Shown here piece by piece: positions 15,092 through 23,702 of a stretch of 64,000 bases of DNA. Positions within the stretch are counted from its first letter, which is position 1, and every line of letters starts with the position of its first letter. Under the pieces are notes generated by a model, which worked only from the letters and a program-made list of their open reading frames with translations, was not told the DNA's origin and did no database searches. The stretch is from JAJXWB01 sp046349215 (GTDB lineage: Bacteria > Pseudomonadota > Alphaproteobacteria > Rhizobiales > Beijerinckiaceae): positions 620,001 through 684,000 of the forward strand of contig JAXMCV010000002.1 in NCBI GenBank assembly GCA_046349215.1, in the 5' to 3' direction. A program made the translations under genes and the position numbers.

Positions 15092-15841
15092 TCAGGCCGG
15101 CACGCGCTCCAGCAATTCCGTCAGGCTCGTCACGATCAGGTCGGGCCTGATGTCGCTGCCTTCGGGCAGGCCCCTGGAGCGGTGGTCGAACCAGACGGCT
15201 GTTATGCCGAGCTTCTGCGGCGCGACCACTTCCCATTCGAGATGGTCGCCGACCATCCACGTGTCCTGCGGGCCGACGCCGAGCTTCTCCATCGCGTGCA
15301 GGTAGGCGCGCTCCTCCGGCTTGCCGAAACCCGCTTCGCCCTCGATCTGCAGGTGATCGAAACGGTGGACGAGGTCGAATCGTTCGACCTTGGCGCGCTG
15401 CGGGCCGGCCGCGCCGTTGGTGATGAGCGCCAGCCTGAAGCCGCGCTCGCGCAAGGCGCCGAGCACGTCGTGGGCGTCGTGGAAGATGTCGATCTGCTCC
15501 TCGGCGTATCGCGTGAAGCGGTCGGCGAGCCGCAAGCCGAGTTCGTCGGGCAAGGATAGCCCCCGCTGCGCCAGCGACGCGAAGGCGTCGGCCACCACCT
15601 TGCGGCGCGAGTCCGGCAGGCGCACGCGCCAGAGGCGATGGCGCTCGCCATCGGACCAGAAGTCGCGCGCCTGCGTCTGGATCGCCTTGACGATCCTCGC
15701 ACGCAACGCGGCGTCCGTATCCGCCATGATGTCGTCGACGACTTCGCTCCAGGCCATGTCGGGCCGGGCGAAGGCCGGCAGGATCGTGTCGTCGAGATCG
15801 AACAGGATGGCCTTCGGCTTGCGCAGGGCGTTCTTCAGCAT
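15092..15841 (-). CDS. HAD-superfamily hydrolase
   Basis: 249-residue hydrolase with the four HAD motifs: FDLDDT with nucleophile Asp15 and Asp17 (motif I), ITNGA (motif II), a Lys in FGKPEERAY (motif III) and WMVGDHLEWEV (motif IV). The helical cap between motifs I and II is about 100 residues (type C1). It is probably a small-molecule phosphatase. It follows the metallo-beta-lactamase gene by 6 bases, so the two form an operon. Confidence 0.9.
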   Translation of the reverse strand: MLKNALRKPKAILFDLDDTILPAFARPDMAWSEVVDDIMADTDAALRARIVKAIQTQARDFWSDGERHRLWRVRLPDSRRKVVADAFASLAQRGLSLPDELGLRLADRFTRYAEEQIDIFHDAHDVLGALRERGFRLALITNGAAGPQRAKVERFDLVHRFDHLQIEGEAGFGKPEERAYLHAMEKLGVGPQDTWMVGDHLEWEVVAPQKLGITAVWFDHRSRGLPEGSDIRPDLIVTSLTELLERVPA

Positions 15842-15847
15842 GATCTC

Positions 15848-16972
15848 CTACCTGAATACCCCCGTCGTCATCGAGGACTGGTCGACCCTGTCGCTCTGCA
15901 GCGGCAGGTCGACGCGCATCCCGTCGTAGCCGACCGCCCAGCCCTTGCGCGGCCGTATGGCGTCGACGCCTTCGAAGAAGAGCGGCTCGAGTATCCACGA
16001 GGCGAGCGGCGGCGTGAAATGCGTGAAGACGAGCAGCCGCACATGCGCGTCGTTGGCCACGCGGGCGGCGTCGGCCGGGCTCGCGTGATAGGTCTCGATA
16101 TCGTCCATGATCTTGCCGATCGAGGCATTGTCCTGCGTGCGGGCGGCGCGGGCCAGGATTTCACGCATCTGCTGGTTTTGCGCCTCGTGCAGCAAGACGT
16201 CGGCGCCGAGCGACCATTTCACCACGTTCGGCCATTTCGTCGTGTCGCCGGAAATCACGATCGAACGGCCGCCGTAGTCGAAGCGATAGCCGACGGCGGG
16301 TTTGACCGGCGCATGGTTCACCTCGAAGGCGGTGACCTTCAGGCCGTCTTCCTCGATGATCGTCTGCGCCTGGTTGCGGGCGTCCGACGAGCCGACCTCG
16401 AACGGCTTCGCCACCAGCGGCGCGGCGGCCAGCGGCGCGATGTCCGGCCCGTGATGGGCGGCGCGGTAGGTATCGTCCAGCGCATAGGCGCGGTTAATTC
16501 CGTCGACCACCTGGTCGACGCCGGCGCCGCCATACACGGGCAGCGGCGCGCGGCGTCCACCGATCCATGTCTGCAGGCGGAACTCGCCGAGATCGCCGAT
16601 GTGATCGGAGTGGAAATGCGTCAGCAGCACGCCGGCGATGCGCGCCGGCGGAATGCCGGCGAGCGCCACCGTCTTCCAGGATTCCGGACCCGTATCGACG
16701 ACATAGGCGCGGTCGCCCGCAATCACCAGCGCGCAGGATTTGGCGCGCCCGGCGTCCGGCAGCGGCGAGGACGTACCGCACAGGATCAGCCGCAGCGCCT
16801 TGCCGTCGAACAGCGCGGCGGCCGCCTTCTGCTGGGCGAGCCGGCGTTCGGCCTGCTTCTCGAAGAACCAGGCGATGGCGCGCGGGTTTGTGATCGCCAG
16901 GCCGATGACGATTCCGATCCCGACCGCCACGACGATCTTGGGCAGCGCCCGGGTCCAGCCGCTCCAACTCAT
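15848..16972 (-). CDS. membrane-anchored metallo-beta-lactamase-fold hydrolase
   Basis: 374-residue protein. An N-terminal transmembrane helix (IVVAVGIGIVIGLAITNP) precedes a metallo-beta-lactamase domain with THFHSDHIGD as the HxHxDH metal site, a further His in FEVNHAPV, Asp in ISGDTTKW and a final His in VFTHFTP. It resembles RNase Z-type and arylsulfatase-type family members, but the anchor suggests an extracytoplasmic substrate. The start is ambiguous: ATG at 16972 (chosen) or TTG at 16981, with AGGAG only 2 bases before the TTG. Substrate unknown. Confidence 0.85.
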   Translation of the reverse strand: MSWSGWTRALPKIVVAVGIGIVIGLAITNPRAIAWFFEKQAERRLAQQKAAAALFDGKALRLILCGTSSPLPDAGRAKSCALVIAGDRAYVVDTGPESWKTVALAGIPPARIAGVLLTHFHSDHIGDLGEFRLQTWIGGRRAPLPVYGGAGVDQVVDGINRAYALDDTYRAAHHGPDIAPLAAAPLVAKPFEVGSSDARNQAQTIIEEDGLKVTAFEVNHAPVKPAVGYRFDYGGRSIVISGDTTKWPNVVKWSLGADVLLHEAQNQQMREILARAARTQDNASIGKIMDDIETYHASPADAARVANDAHVRLLVFTHFTPPLASWILEPLFFEGVDAIRPRKGWAVGYDGMRVDLPLQSDRVDQSSMTTGVFR

Positions 16973-17053
16973 GCTCTGCAATGCTCCTGCGCCAAATGCT
17001 CTCGCCCCACCGGGTCTTGACGCTGCGCGTGGCTGGCGTGCACCGTCCCGCCC

Positions 17054-18373
17054 ATGAAATGGAGAGGCGGCATGCGCGCGGCGGTAGGCAGTTTCCTGGC
17101 GTCGGTCCTGACCAGCCCGAAGCTACGCGATCTCAAGCGTGATATACAGGCCACACGGCGGCGTCTCTCGGGCCGGCCGGCGACCGTCCATTTCTTCTAC
17201 GGCGTCGACGATCCCTACAGCCATCTGGCTGCGCAGACGCTCGCGCCCTTCGCCGCGCGCTATACGGTCGAACTCGTCCCCCATCTCGTTCCTCCGCCGG
17301 AGGATTCGGCTGCGCCCGAACGCCAGAGGCTCGCCGACTACGCGCTGCGCGACGCCGCGCGCGTCGCAAGGCGCTATGGCCTGCAATGGCCGGATGACGC
17401 AAAGGCGCCGACGCCGGCCATGCGTTCAGGCGCTCTCGCCGGCCTCGCCGCGGCGCTGGGTTCCGGTAAATTCGCGGAAGCCGCGCCGCGCATCGGCTGG
17501 GCCTTGTGGAGCGGCGCGGCGGTGCCGACCGCGCCGCGCGCCAGCGAGGAAGAGGTCGCACGGCTCACCGCCGAGGGCGGGGCGCTCCGCAAGGCGCTCG
17601 GCCATTGTCTCGGCGGCATGTTCCATTTCGAAGGCGAATGGTACTGGGGCGTCGACCGCCTGCATCATCTGGAGGCGCGTCTCGCCGCGTCAGGTCTCGA
17701 CAAGAATCCGGGCGCGCCGCTGCTGGCGCCGTTCCAGCGCGAGAAATTGCGTCCCGATCTCGACGCCAAGGGCGCGACGGTCGATTATTTCTTCTCGTTC
17801 CGCTCGCCCTATTCCTACATCGCGCTGAAGCGCGTCGCCGATCTCGCGGCCTCCTGCGGCGCGCAATTGCGCCTTCGCTACATCCTGCCGATGGTCATGC
17901 GCGGCCTGCCGGTGCCGCTGGAAAAGCGGCTCTACATCATGCGCGACTGCAAGCGCGAAGCCGACATGGTCGGCATGGCCTTCGGCAAAACGGTCGATCC
18001 GGTCGGCAGGGGCGTCGAGCGCGCGATCGCCGTCCTCCATCACATCGTCCGCACGGGAAACGATGCGCTTGCCGTCGCCTTCGCGCATTCGGCGATCAAG
18101 GGCGCCTTCGCCGACGGCATCGAACTGGCGAGCGACGAAGGCCTTGCGACCGTCGCGCGGCGCGCTGGCGTTGGCGAGGACGAGGTGCGCGCCGCGCTCG
18201 CGGACGAGAGCTGGCGCGCGACGGCGGAAGAAAACCGCCTGGCGCTGTTCGCAGCGGGACTCTGGGGCGCGCCGACGTTTCGCGTGAATGATCAGCCCGC
18301 GCATTGGGGGCAGGATCGCATCTGGGCGCTCGAAGAAGATCTGGCGGCATTCGCCGCAGGAAAGGGACAATGA
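17054..18373 (+). CDS. tandem DsbA-fold / 2-hydroxychromene-2-carboxylate isomerase-like protein
   Basis: 439-residue protein with two copies of the kappa-GST/HCCA-isomerase thioredoxin fold. Domain 1 is about residues 44-225 (VHFFYGVDDPYSHLAAQTL). Domain 2 is about 240-430 (VDYFFSFRSPYSYIALKRV ... LWGAPTFRVNDQ). Single-domain relatives are about 200 residues. The catalytic Ser of the family (SPYS) is kept in domain 2 but replaced by Asp in domain 1 (DDPYS), so only domain 2 looks active. The stop overlaps the acyl-CoA dehydrogenase start by 4 bases (ATGA). It may act on an aromatic or CoA-linked intermediate with its neighbour. Confidence 0.85.
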   Translation: MKWRGGMRAAVGSFLASVLTSPKLRDLKRDIQATRRRLSGRPATVHFFYGVDDPYSHLAAQTLAPFAARYTVELVPHLVPPPEDSAAPERQRLADYALRDAARVARRYGLQWPDDAKAPTPAMRSGALAGLAAALGSGKFAEAAPRIGWALWSGAAVPTAPRASEEEVARLTAEGGALRKALGHCLGGMFHFEGEWYWGVDRLHHLEARLAASGLDKNPGAPLLAPFQREKLRPDLDAKGATVDYFFSFRSPYSYIALKRVADLAASCGAQLRLRYILPMVMRGLPVPLEKRLYIMRDCKREADMVGMAFGKTVDPVGRGVERAIAVLHHIVRTGNDALAVAFAHSAIKGAFADGIELASDEGLATVARRAGVGEDEVRAALADESWRATAEENRLALFAAGLWGAPTFRVNDQPAHWGQDRIWALEEDLAAFAAGKGQ

Positions 18374-19605
18374 CCGCCATCGCCTTCGACCTGCCGTCCG
18401 ACGTCGTCGCCGTGCGCGACGGCCTGCTTCGCTTCGTGGAGGCGGAAGTCGCGCCGCGCATCGAACGCAATCACGCGCTGCTGGAAGATGCGCGCCGCCT
18501 GTTCGGCGCCGATGGATCCTATGCGCCCGAAGTCCGCGCGCTGATCCGCGAAGTCCGCATGGCGTCGGCTTCTGCCGGCTTCTATGCGATGTGCGCGCCG
18601 ACCTCGCTCGGCGGCGGCGGCCTCGGCCATCTCGCCTATTACGTCGCGTGGGAAGCCGTCTATCGGCGGCTCGGCGGTCAGGCGGTGCTGACGCCGTGGG
18701 TCGTCTCGCATTGGGCGTTCGGACCGAGCCCGGTCCTGACGCAGGTGACGGAGGAAGCGCGCCGCCGCTGCCTCGCCGACATGATGGCCGGCCGCACGTC
18801 CATGTGCTTCGGCCTGTCGGAACCGGGCGCCGGCTCCGACGCTTCCATGATCAAGACGAAAGCCGTGCGCTCGGGCGAAGGCTGGAAGATCACCGGCCGC
18901 AAGCTGTGGACCACCAACGCGCCGACCGCCGAATGGTGCATCGTCTTCGCCGTCACCGATCCGGCCAGGGCCGAGAAGAAGGCCGGCGGCATCAGCGCCT
19001 TCATCGTGCCGACGGATGCGCCCGGCTTCTGCGTCGAATCCGTCGTCAAACTTTTCGGCCATCCCGGCGGCCACGAGGGCGCGCTGGTGCTGGAGGACGT
19101 GCAGGTCGAGCCGTGGCAACTCGTCGGCCAGCTCGACGACGGCTTCAAGGTGGCGCTCTACGGCGTGTCGCTGGGCCGTGTCTACAATTCGGCGCGCGCG
19201 GTGGGGCAGGGGCGCTGGGCGCTCGAACTGGCGCTGGACTATGCGAAGCAGCGGGAAGCCTTCGGGCAGAAGATCGCCGAATATCAGGGCGTTTCGTTCC
19301 CGCTCGCGCAATCGGCGATGGAATTGCACGCCGCCCATCTGATGGGACTGAACGCCGCCATGCTGCTCGACCGTGGCGAGCGCGCGGTGAAGGAACTGTC
19401 GATGGCCAAGGCCTATGCGGTGCAGGCGGGATATCGCGCCGTCGATCGCGCCATGCAGACGCATGGCGGCATGGGGCTGACCAACGAGGTCGGGCTCGTC
19501 CACGCCTGGCAGGACCTGCGCATCGTCAACATCGCCGACGGGACGAATGAAATACTTGCAAAGACCGTGGCGCAGCGCTTGCTTGGCGGTGACATAGACC
19601 TCTAG
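18370..19605 (+). CDS. acyl-CoA dehydrogenase
   Basis: 411-residue FAD enzyme. The N-terminal helical domain is followed by the family signature CFGLSEPGAGSDASMI (about residues 143-158), the beta-domain GRKLWTTNAPTAEW and the C-terminal helical domain with VDRAMQTHGGMGLTNE and IADGTNEILAKTVAQRL, which contains the second signature. The ATG at 18370 is coupled to the upstream gene by a 4-base overlap. Acyl substrate unknown. The cNMP-domain gene starts 14 bases after its stop. Confidence 0.92.
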   Translation: MTAIAFDLPSDVVAVRDGLLRFVEAEVAPRIERNHALLEDARRLFGADGSYAPEVRALIREVRMASASAGFYAMCAPTSLGGGGLGHLAYYVAWEAVYRRLGGQAVLTPWVVSHWAFGPSPVLTQVTEEARRRCLADMMAGRTSMCFGLSEPGAGSDASMIKTKAVRSGEGWKITGRKLWTTNAPTAEWCIVFAVTDPARAEKKAGGISAFIVPTDAPGFCVESVVKLFGHPGGHEGALVLEDVQVEPWQLVGQLDDGFKVALYGVSLGRVYNSARAVGQGRWALELALDYAKQREAFGQKIAEYQGVSFPLAQSAMELHAAHLMGLNAAMLLDRGERAVKELSMAKAYAVQAGYRAVDRAMQTHGGMGLTNEVGLVHAWQDLRIVNIADGTNEILAKTVAQRLLGGDIDL

Positions 19606-19619
19606 CATTCCGGACTGTC

Positions 19620-20099
19620 ATGAAGGCGATCCTCGACATGTGCGCGGGCCTGCCCGCGAAACCGGCGCCGGCCGGGACCGTTCTGCTCGAAGAGGGCGCC
19701 TCGACGGGCCATGCCTACGTGCTCGTGTCGGGGGCGCTGGAAGTCCTGCGCGGCGACACGCAGGTGTCGGTCCTTACCGAACCCGGCGCGATGGTCGGCG
19801 AAATGTCGGTCCTGCTGCAGGCGCCGCACACGGCGACGGTGCGGGCGCTCGGCGAGGCGCAAGTGATCGAGATCGAGAACGCAGAGACCTTCTTCCGCGC
19901 CCATCCCGACCTGTCGTGGCATATCGCGCGCGTCCTCGCCAACCGGCTGAACGCCGCAACAACCTACCTCGTCGACATCAAGCGCCAGTACGAGGGCCAC
20001 GGCTCGCACCTGTCGATGGTCGGCGAGGTGCTGGAAGCCCTGCTGCACCAGCAGGAGCGCCCGGTCAGGCCGGGCTCGCGGCGCGATCCCGGCTATTGA
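19620..20099 (+). CDS. stand-alone cyclic-nucleotide-binding-domain protein
   Basis: 159-residue protein consisting of a single cNMP-binding domain. The beta-roll segments AGTVLLEEGASTGHAYVLVSG (about 19-39) and GAMVGEMSVLLQAPHTATVRA (about 56-76) contain the phosphate-binding GEM...AT(V)R pattern of CRP-like proteins. There is no helix-turn-helix, kinase or channel domain. The C-terminal 50 residues are helical (HIARVLANRLNAATTYLVDIKRQ). It is probably a regulatory partner acting by protein contact. It lies in an operon with the acyl-CoA dehydrogenase and overlaps the convergent phosphoesterase gene by 7 bases. Confidence 0.85.
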   Translation: MKAILDMCAGLPAKPAPAGTVLLEEGASTGHAYVLVSGALEVLRGDTQVSVLTEPGAMVGEMSVLLQAPHTATVRALGEAQVIEIENAETFFRAHPDLSWHIARVLANRLNAATTYLVDIKRQYEGHGSHLSMVGEVLEALLHQQERPVRPGSRRDPGY

Positions 20100-20878
20100 G
20101 CGGCGTCGAACCAGTCGGGCAGGGCGCGCAACGAGGGCAGGGGACGGACGAGCGGCGCATCGAAGCGGACGGATTGCGCGCCCATCGCCGACAGCCAGAC
20201 GGCCTCGCCGATTTTCGACTGCACAAGAATGAAGGCCGGCGGCGCGCCATATTGCCGGCCGGCGTTGAATACCCATGTGTCGTCGAGGCGATCGACCCAC
20301 GAGCCGTCCTTGACGAAGGGCGACTGGTGGATGTGCCCGGAGACGACGCAGTCGGGCCGGTAGCGGGTAATGAGACCGGTCACGTCCTCGTCGCCCAGGG
20401 TCTTGCTGCCGGTCCATGAGACCGGCGTGTCGCGCGGCGGCGCATGATGGATCCAGACCCAGCGCCTGGCGCCGCGCGCCTTCGAATCCGCCTCGATCTG
20501 GTCGAGCATTTTCGCACGCGCCTCGGGGCCGTCCCACCACGGGCAAACGGTAAAAAAATGATCGTCGAGCGCCAGGCTGTCGCCGTCGACGGCGATACCC
20601 GATGCGCGCAGATCCTCTATCCAGCGGGCGATGCGCTCGCCGCTGGCGCTCTCGGCGTCGAGATCGTGGTTGCCGGACGAGACGATCACTTTCGTCGTCT
20701 CGGCGATGCGCTGCAGGTATTTGCACACGACGAGCGCCTGCGCGCGATAGTCGACCAGCGAGGCTATATCGAGCGCATCGCCGGCCAGCACGACGAGATC
20801 GTGGCGCGGCGCCTCCTGCGCCAGCCAGTCGAATTGCGGCAGCGAATAATGCAGGTCGGATACGATCAGCCAGCGCAA
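20093..20878 (-). CDS. calcineurin-like metallophosphoesterase
   Basis: 261-residue protein with the five metal motifs: SDLHYS (D-x-H), AGDALD (GD), SSGNHDLD (GNHD), WIHHAPP (GHxx variant) and VSGHIHQSP (GHxH). The TTG start at 20878 follows a GGGGGG run; no ATG lies nearby in frame. Probably a cytoplasmic phosphodiesterase/phosphatase. Its substrate is unknown, and neighbours do not narrow it. Confidence 0.88.
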   Translation of the reverse strand: MRWLIVSDLHYSLPQFDWLAQEAPRHDLVVLAGDALDIASLVDYRAQALVVCKYLQRIAETTKVIVSSGNHDLDAESASGERIARWIEDLRASGIAVDGDSLALDDHFFTVCPWWDGPEARAKMLDQIEADSKARGARRWVWIHHAPPRDTPVSWTGSKTLGDEDVTGLITRYRPDCVVSGHIHQSPFVKDGSWVDRLDDTWVFNAGRQYGAPPAFILVQSKIGEAVWLSAMGAQSVRFDAPLVRPLPSLRALPDWFDAAQ

Positions 20879-21064
20879 TGCGTCCCCCCGTCGCCGCAGG
20901 CCACTATAATGACGCGCGTGCGGCGCGCCAGCGCCGGCGGCGCCCGATTGCGCGCCAGCCCGCGACTTGCGCGCCACTTGCGCGATCTTCGCGGCGCGGT
21001 TCAACTTGGTCGCCGTGACGTCGGACAGGATGCGCCGGGTCGGCCAGACGCAGGGGGAGGGCCA

Positions 21065-21895
21065 ATGCGATTGCTGAAACGCATGATCCAGCGGCTGCTG
21101 GTCTTCGCGCTCGGCGCGCTTGCCGTCTGGCTCATCGCCTTCGTCTTCTTCGATTTCGCAGACAAGAAGCTGCCCGTCGCGCTCGCCGTCGCCGTCACCT
21201 ACGGGTTCGGCGCCTATGTCGTGCTGCCGCGGGCGATCCGGCTCGGTCTCAAGATCCTGCAACGCGGCCGCGTGCCGAGCTACACGCTGACCGGCGACGG
21301 CTTTCCGGGGGATCCCGTCAACATCGCGCTCGTCGGCACGATGGAGGAATTGCGCGCGGCCTTCGCCACGGCCGGGTGGTTCGAGGCGGACGAACTCGGA
21401 GCGAAAAGCTCGTGGAAGATGGTCCAGGCATTCCTGTTCAACCGCTCCTATCCGACGGCGCCGTTCTCGACGCTCTATCTGTTCGGCCGCGGGCAGGATG
21501 TCGGCTTCCAGTTGCCGATCGGCGACAGCCCGCGCAAGCGTCACCACGTGCGTTTCTGGGGGATGGGCGCGAACGAGGTCGACGCCAGCCTCGATGCGGA
21601 AAGCTTCTGGCAGGATTCCGTGCGGCCGCCGGACGGCCAGCGCGCTCTGTGGGTCGGCGCCGGCACGAAGGACACGGGCTTTTCGCTGACGAAGCTGAGC
21701 TTCCAGATCACCCATGCGACCGACGCCGACACGAACGAGGAGCGCGACTTCCTGATCGCCGAACTGCAGAAGCGCGGCCTGATCGCCAATGTGCGCGCGC
21801 ATCAGCCGAGCGAACGGATCGCGCTCGGCAAGGTCAACCGCTACGTCACCGACGGGATGGTGGCGGTGGCCGACCTTTCGCCGCCGCCGGCCTGA
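21065..21895 (+). CDS. LssY C-terminal-like membrane protein
   Basis: 276-residue protein. Two N-terminal transmembrane helices (LLVFALGALAVWLIAFVFF and PVALAVAVTYGFGAYVVLP) are followed by a soluble domain. It has the LssY-C features DPVNIALVGTMEELRAAFATAGW (about 78-100), a SYPTAPFSTLYLFGRGQDVGFQ run and HHVRFW. The domain occurs alone or fused to PAP2 phosphatases (LssY in Legionella); its function is unknown. GGGGGAGGG precedes the ATG. The stop abuts the convergent dimethylformamidase-like gene with no gap. Confidence 0.8.
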   Translation: MRLLKRMIQRLLVFALGALAVWLIAFVFFDFADKKLPVALAVAVTYGFGAYVVLPRAIRLGLKILQRGRVPSYTLTGDGFPGDPVNIALVGTMEELRAAFATAGWFEADELGAKSSWKMVQAFLFNRSYPTAPFSTLYLFGRGQDVGFQLPIGDSPRKRHHVRFWGMGANEVDASLDAESFWQDSVRPPDGQRALWVGAGTKDTGFSLTKLSFQITHATDADTNEERDFLIAELQKRGLIANVRAHQPSERIALGKVNRYVTDGMVAVADLSPPPA

Positions 21896-23431
21896 CTATT
21901 TGCGGAAATAGTCGAAAAGGTTGCGACTGAAGGTCAGGAATGCGGGCGTCGAATAGCCCGGACGGCCGAAGCCCCAGTCCCAGCGGATCGCGCCCGAGGC
22001 GAAGACCTTCGCGCCAGCGGGCGATTCCCAGTAGACGGCCTCGGCGCGGCCCTTCTTGCCGTCGACGTCGACGGGTTCGCCGGTGAACAGCACGCGAATG
22101 TTCTTCAGCGGGATTTCGGCGTTCATCGACAGCATGGGATCCCACAGGCGCTTGCCGTCGCCGTCCGGATCGCGATTGTCCCATTCGTAGCCGACGACGC
22201 CCTTGATCGTGTCTCCGGCCTTCCATCCCGTGCCTTCGAAGAACGGCAGGCCGGCGTCGACGATCTTGTAGTCGTAGTTGGGGCTCGGCTCGCTCGGCTC
22301 GAAATAATTCTGGTAGGCGACGCCGATCAGCATGGTTTCCGGCCGACGCGAATTCCAGCGGAACATGTTCGTGACATAGGGCATCGCCTTCTGTTCGTCG
22401 GGGAAGCGGGCGATGATCGGATCGTATTTCTCCTTGTAGGAGATCATCTGGCGGCCGCGGTTCTCGCCGCCGGGCGCCTGGTTGAGATCGGCGTAGCGCA
22501 CCTGCCAGTAGGCGGTGTTGGCGCCCAGGAACACGGCGTTCTTGCCCTGCCTGAAGATGCGGTTCTCCACCGCGTCGAACATTTCCTTCGTCCAGTATTC
22601 GTCGTGGCCCTGCGAGACGAACAGCTTGTAGCCGTCCATCAGCGCAGGATCGCGATGCAGGTCGAAATCGGAAATGTAGCCGACATCGGCGCCGGTCTCC
22701 TGCGCGTAGCGATCCATCCACGAGACGAACCAGGTCTCGTAATCCTCGAAGCCCGGGTATGTCGGGCGGTCGAAGGAGATCATCGGCGCCTTGTCGCCGA
22801 AAAGCGCGCTGTTGTAGTAGGAGTGGCCGCCCCAGCGATTATAGGCCTGGAACGTATTGGTGCTGATCTTCACCAGCACGTCGCCCGTCCGCTTCTGCGG
22901 CCGCACGATGATGAAGGCGACGTTCTCGTCGCGCTTGCCGTCCGTCCCCTCGACGTCGACCACGTAGTAGCCGCTCTTCCAGTTCGCCGTGTCGGTGACC
23001 GCGTAGCTCGACGTCCAGCCGGCGCCGATCGAGGCGGCGGTGTTGGTGAAATCCTGCGCGCGCACCTGGTCCTTGTCGCCGGCCCACACCCATTCGCGAT
23101 GAGGCGCGCCGTCCTTCCAGCCGACGCGCGAAATGGTCACGCCCGCCGTCACCTCTTTCGCGTTCGGCTTGATCGACAGCATGATGTTGAAGGGCTCGCC
23201 CGGCGCGATCGAATGGCGGTCCGCATAACCCCAGACCTTCTGTTCCGGCGTGAAGCGCGTCCACATCGCGTCGAGATTGGCCTTCGCGCGAACCGCCTCG
23301 ATCTCCTGGCGCACGAGCGGGACGTTCATCAGCGGGCCTTCGAGGCGCAAGAAATAAATCGCGCCGATCAACACGAACTGGATGACGAACAACAACGCGG
23401 CCAACCGCGTCGTGACATTCGATTGCGCCAT
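21896..23431 (-). CDS. membrane-anchored N,N-dimethylformamidase large-subunit-like protein
   Basis: 511-residue protein. An N-terminal membrane helix (LAALLFVIQFVLIGAIYFL) leads to an Ig-like domain (about 60-170) and then a C-terminal dimethylformamidase beta-subunit-like domain. That domain has the family's TFQAYNRWGGHSYY, LFVSQGHDEYWTKEMFDAV and TNMFRWNSRRPE segments. The ATG at 23431 has GAGG upstream and was preferred to 23467. It is divergent from a processive glycosyltransferase and a BcsS-type protein, so a role in modifying an exported polysaccharide is more likely than formamide degradation. That is inference; the true dimethylformamidase small subunit is absent. Confidence 0.78.
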   Translation of the reverse strand: MAQSNVTTRLAALLFVIQFVLIGAIYFLRLEGPLMNVPLVRQEIEAVRAKANLDAMWTRFTPEQKVWGYADRHSIAPGEPFNIMLSIKPNAKEVTAGVTISRVGWKDGAPHREWVWAGDKDQVRAQDFTNTAASIGAGWTSSYAVTDTANWKSGYYVVDVEGTDGKRDENVAFIIVRPQKRTGDVLVKISTNTFQAYNRWGGHSYYNSALFGDKAPMISFDRPTYPGFEDYETWFVSWMDRYAQETGADVGYISDFDLHRDPALMDGYKLFVSQGHDEYWTKEMFDAVENRIFRQGKNAVFLGANTAYWQVRYADLNQAPGGENRGRQMISYKEKYDPIIARFPDEQKAMPYVTNMFRWNSRRPETMLIGVAYQNYFEPSEPSPNYDYKIVDAGLPFFEGTGWKAGDTIKGVVGYEWDNRDPDGDGKRLWDPMLSMNAEIPLKNIRVLFTGEPVDVDGKKGRAEAVYWESPAGAKVFASGAIRWDWGFGRPGYSTPAFLTFSRNLFDYFRK

Positions 23432-23609
23432 TTTGTCCTCGGAGGCCGAATCACTCGCGCAAAGCATTGGGTATCACGCAGGCGCTTGCAAAGACCCCGG
23501 CGCACGTTGTCGCTGGCCACGACATGGTTGCGACAAGATGAATCGATTGCGCGGAATGCAATTCTTCCCGGATTGCATTCGCCAATATTGACGAGGGTTA
23601 AGGATGTGA

Positions 23610-23642
23610 GTTTACGGGCTGGCGATCCGCCGCAGCGTAAAC
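23610..23642. promoter_or_regulatory. inverted repeat upstream of the glycosyltransferase
   Basis: Perfect 7-bp arms GTTTACG (23610-23616) and CGTAAAC (23636-23642) are separated by 19 bases, about 60 bases before the GT2 start. It could be a regulator-binding site or a hairpin in the leader. The rest of the 271-base divergent gap shows no other clear signal. Confidence 0.4.
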
Positions 23643-23702
23643 CTGACCTCGGACGGCCGCAGAGCATCGAAGAATGCGCGGCGAACAGGGGTGGGGTAAG
23701 TC

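Noticed and set aside
12858..15998. 1046-codon minus-strand frame suggesting a giant fusion with the SDR
   Set aside because: The upstream part is antisense to other clear genes and has no domain sense. The SDR starts at 13619.
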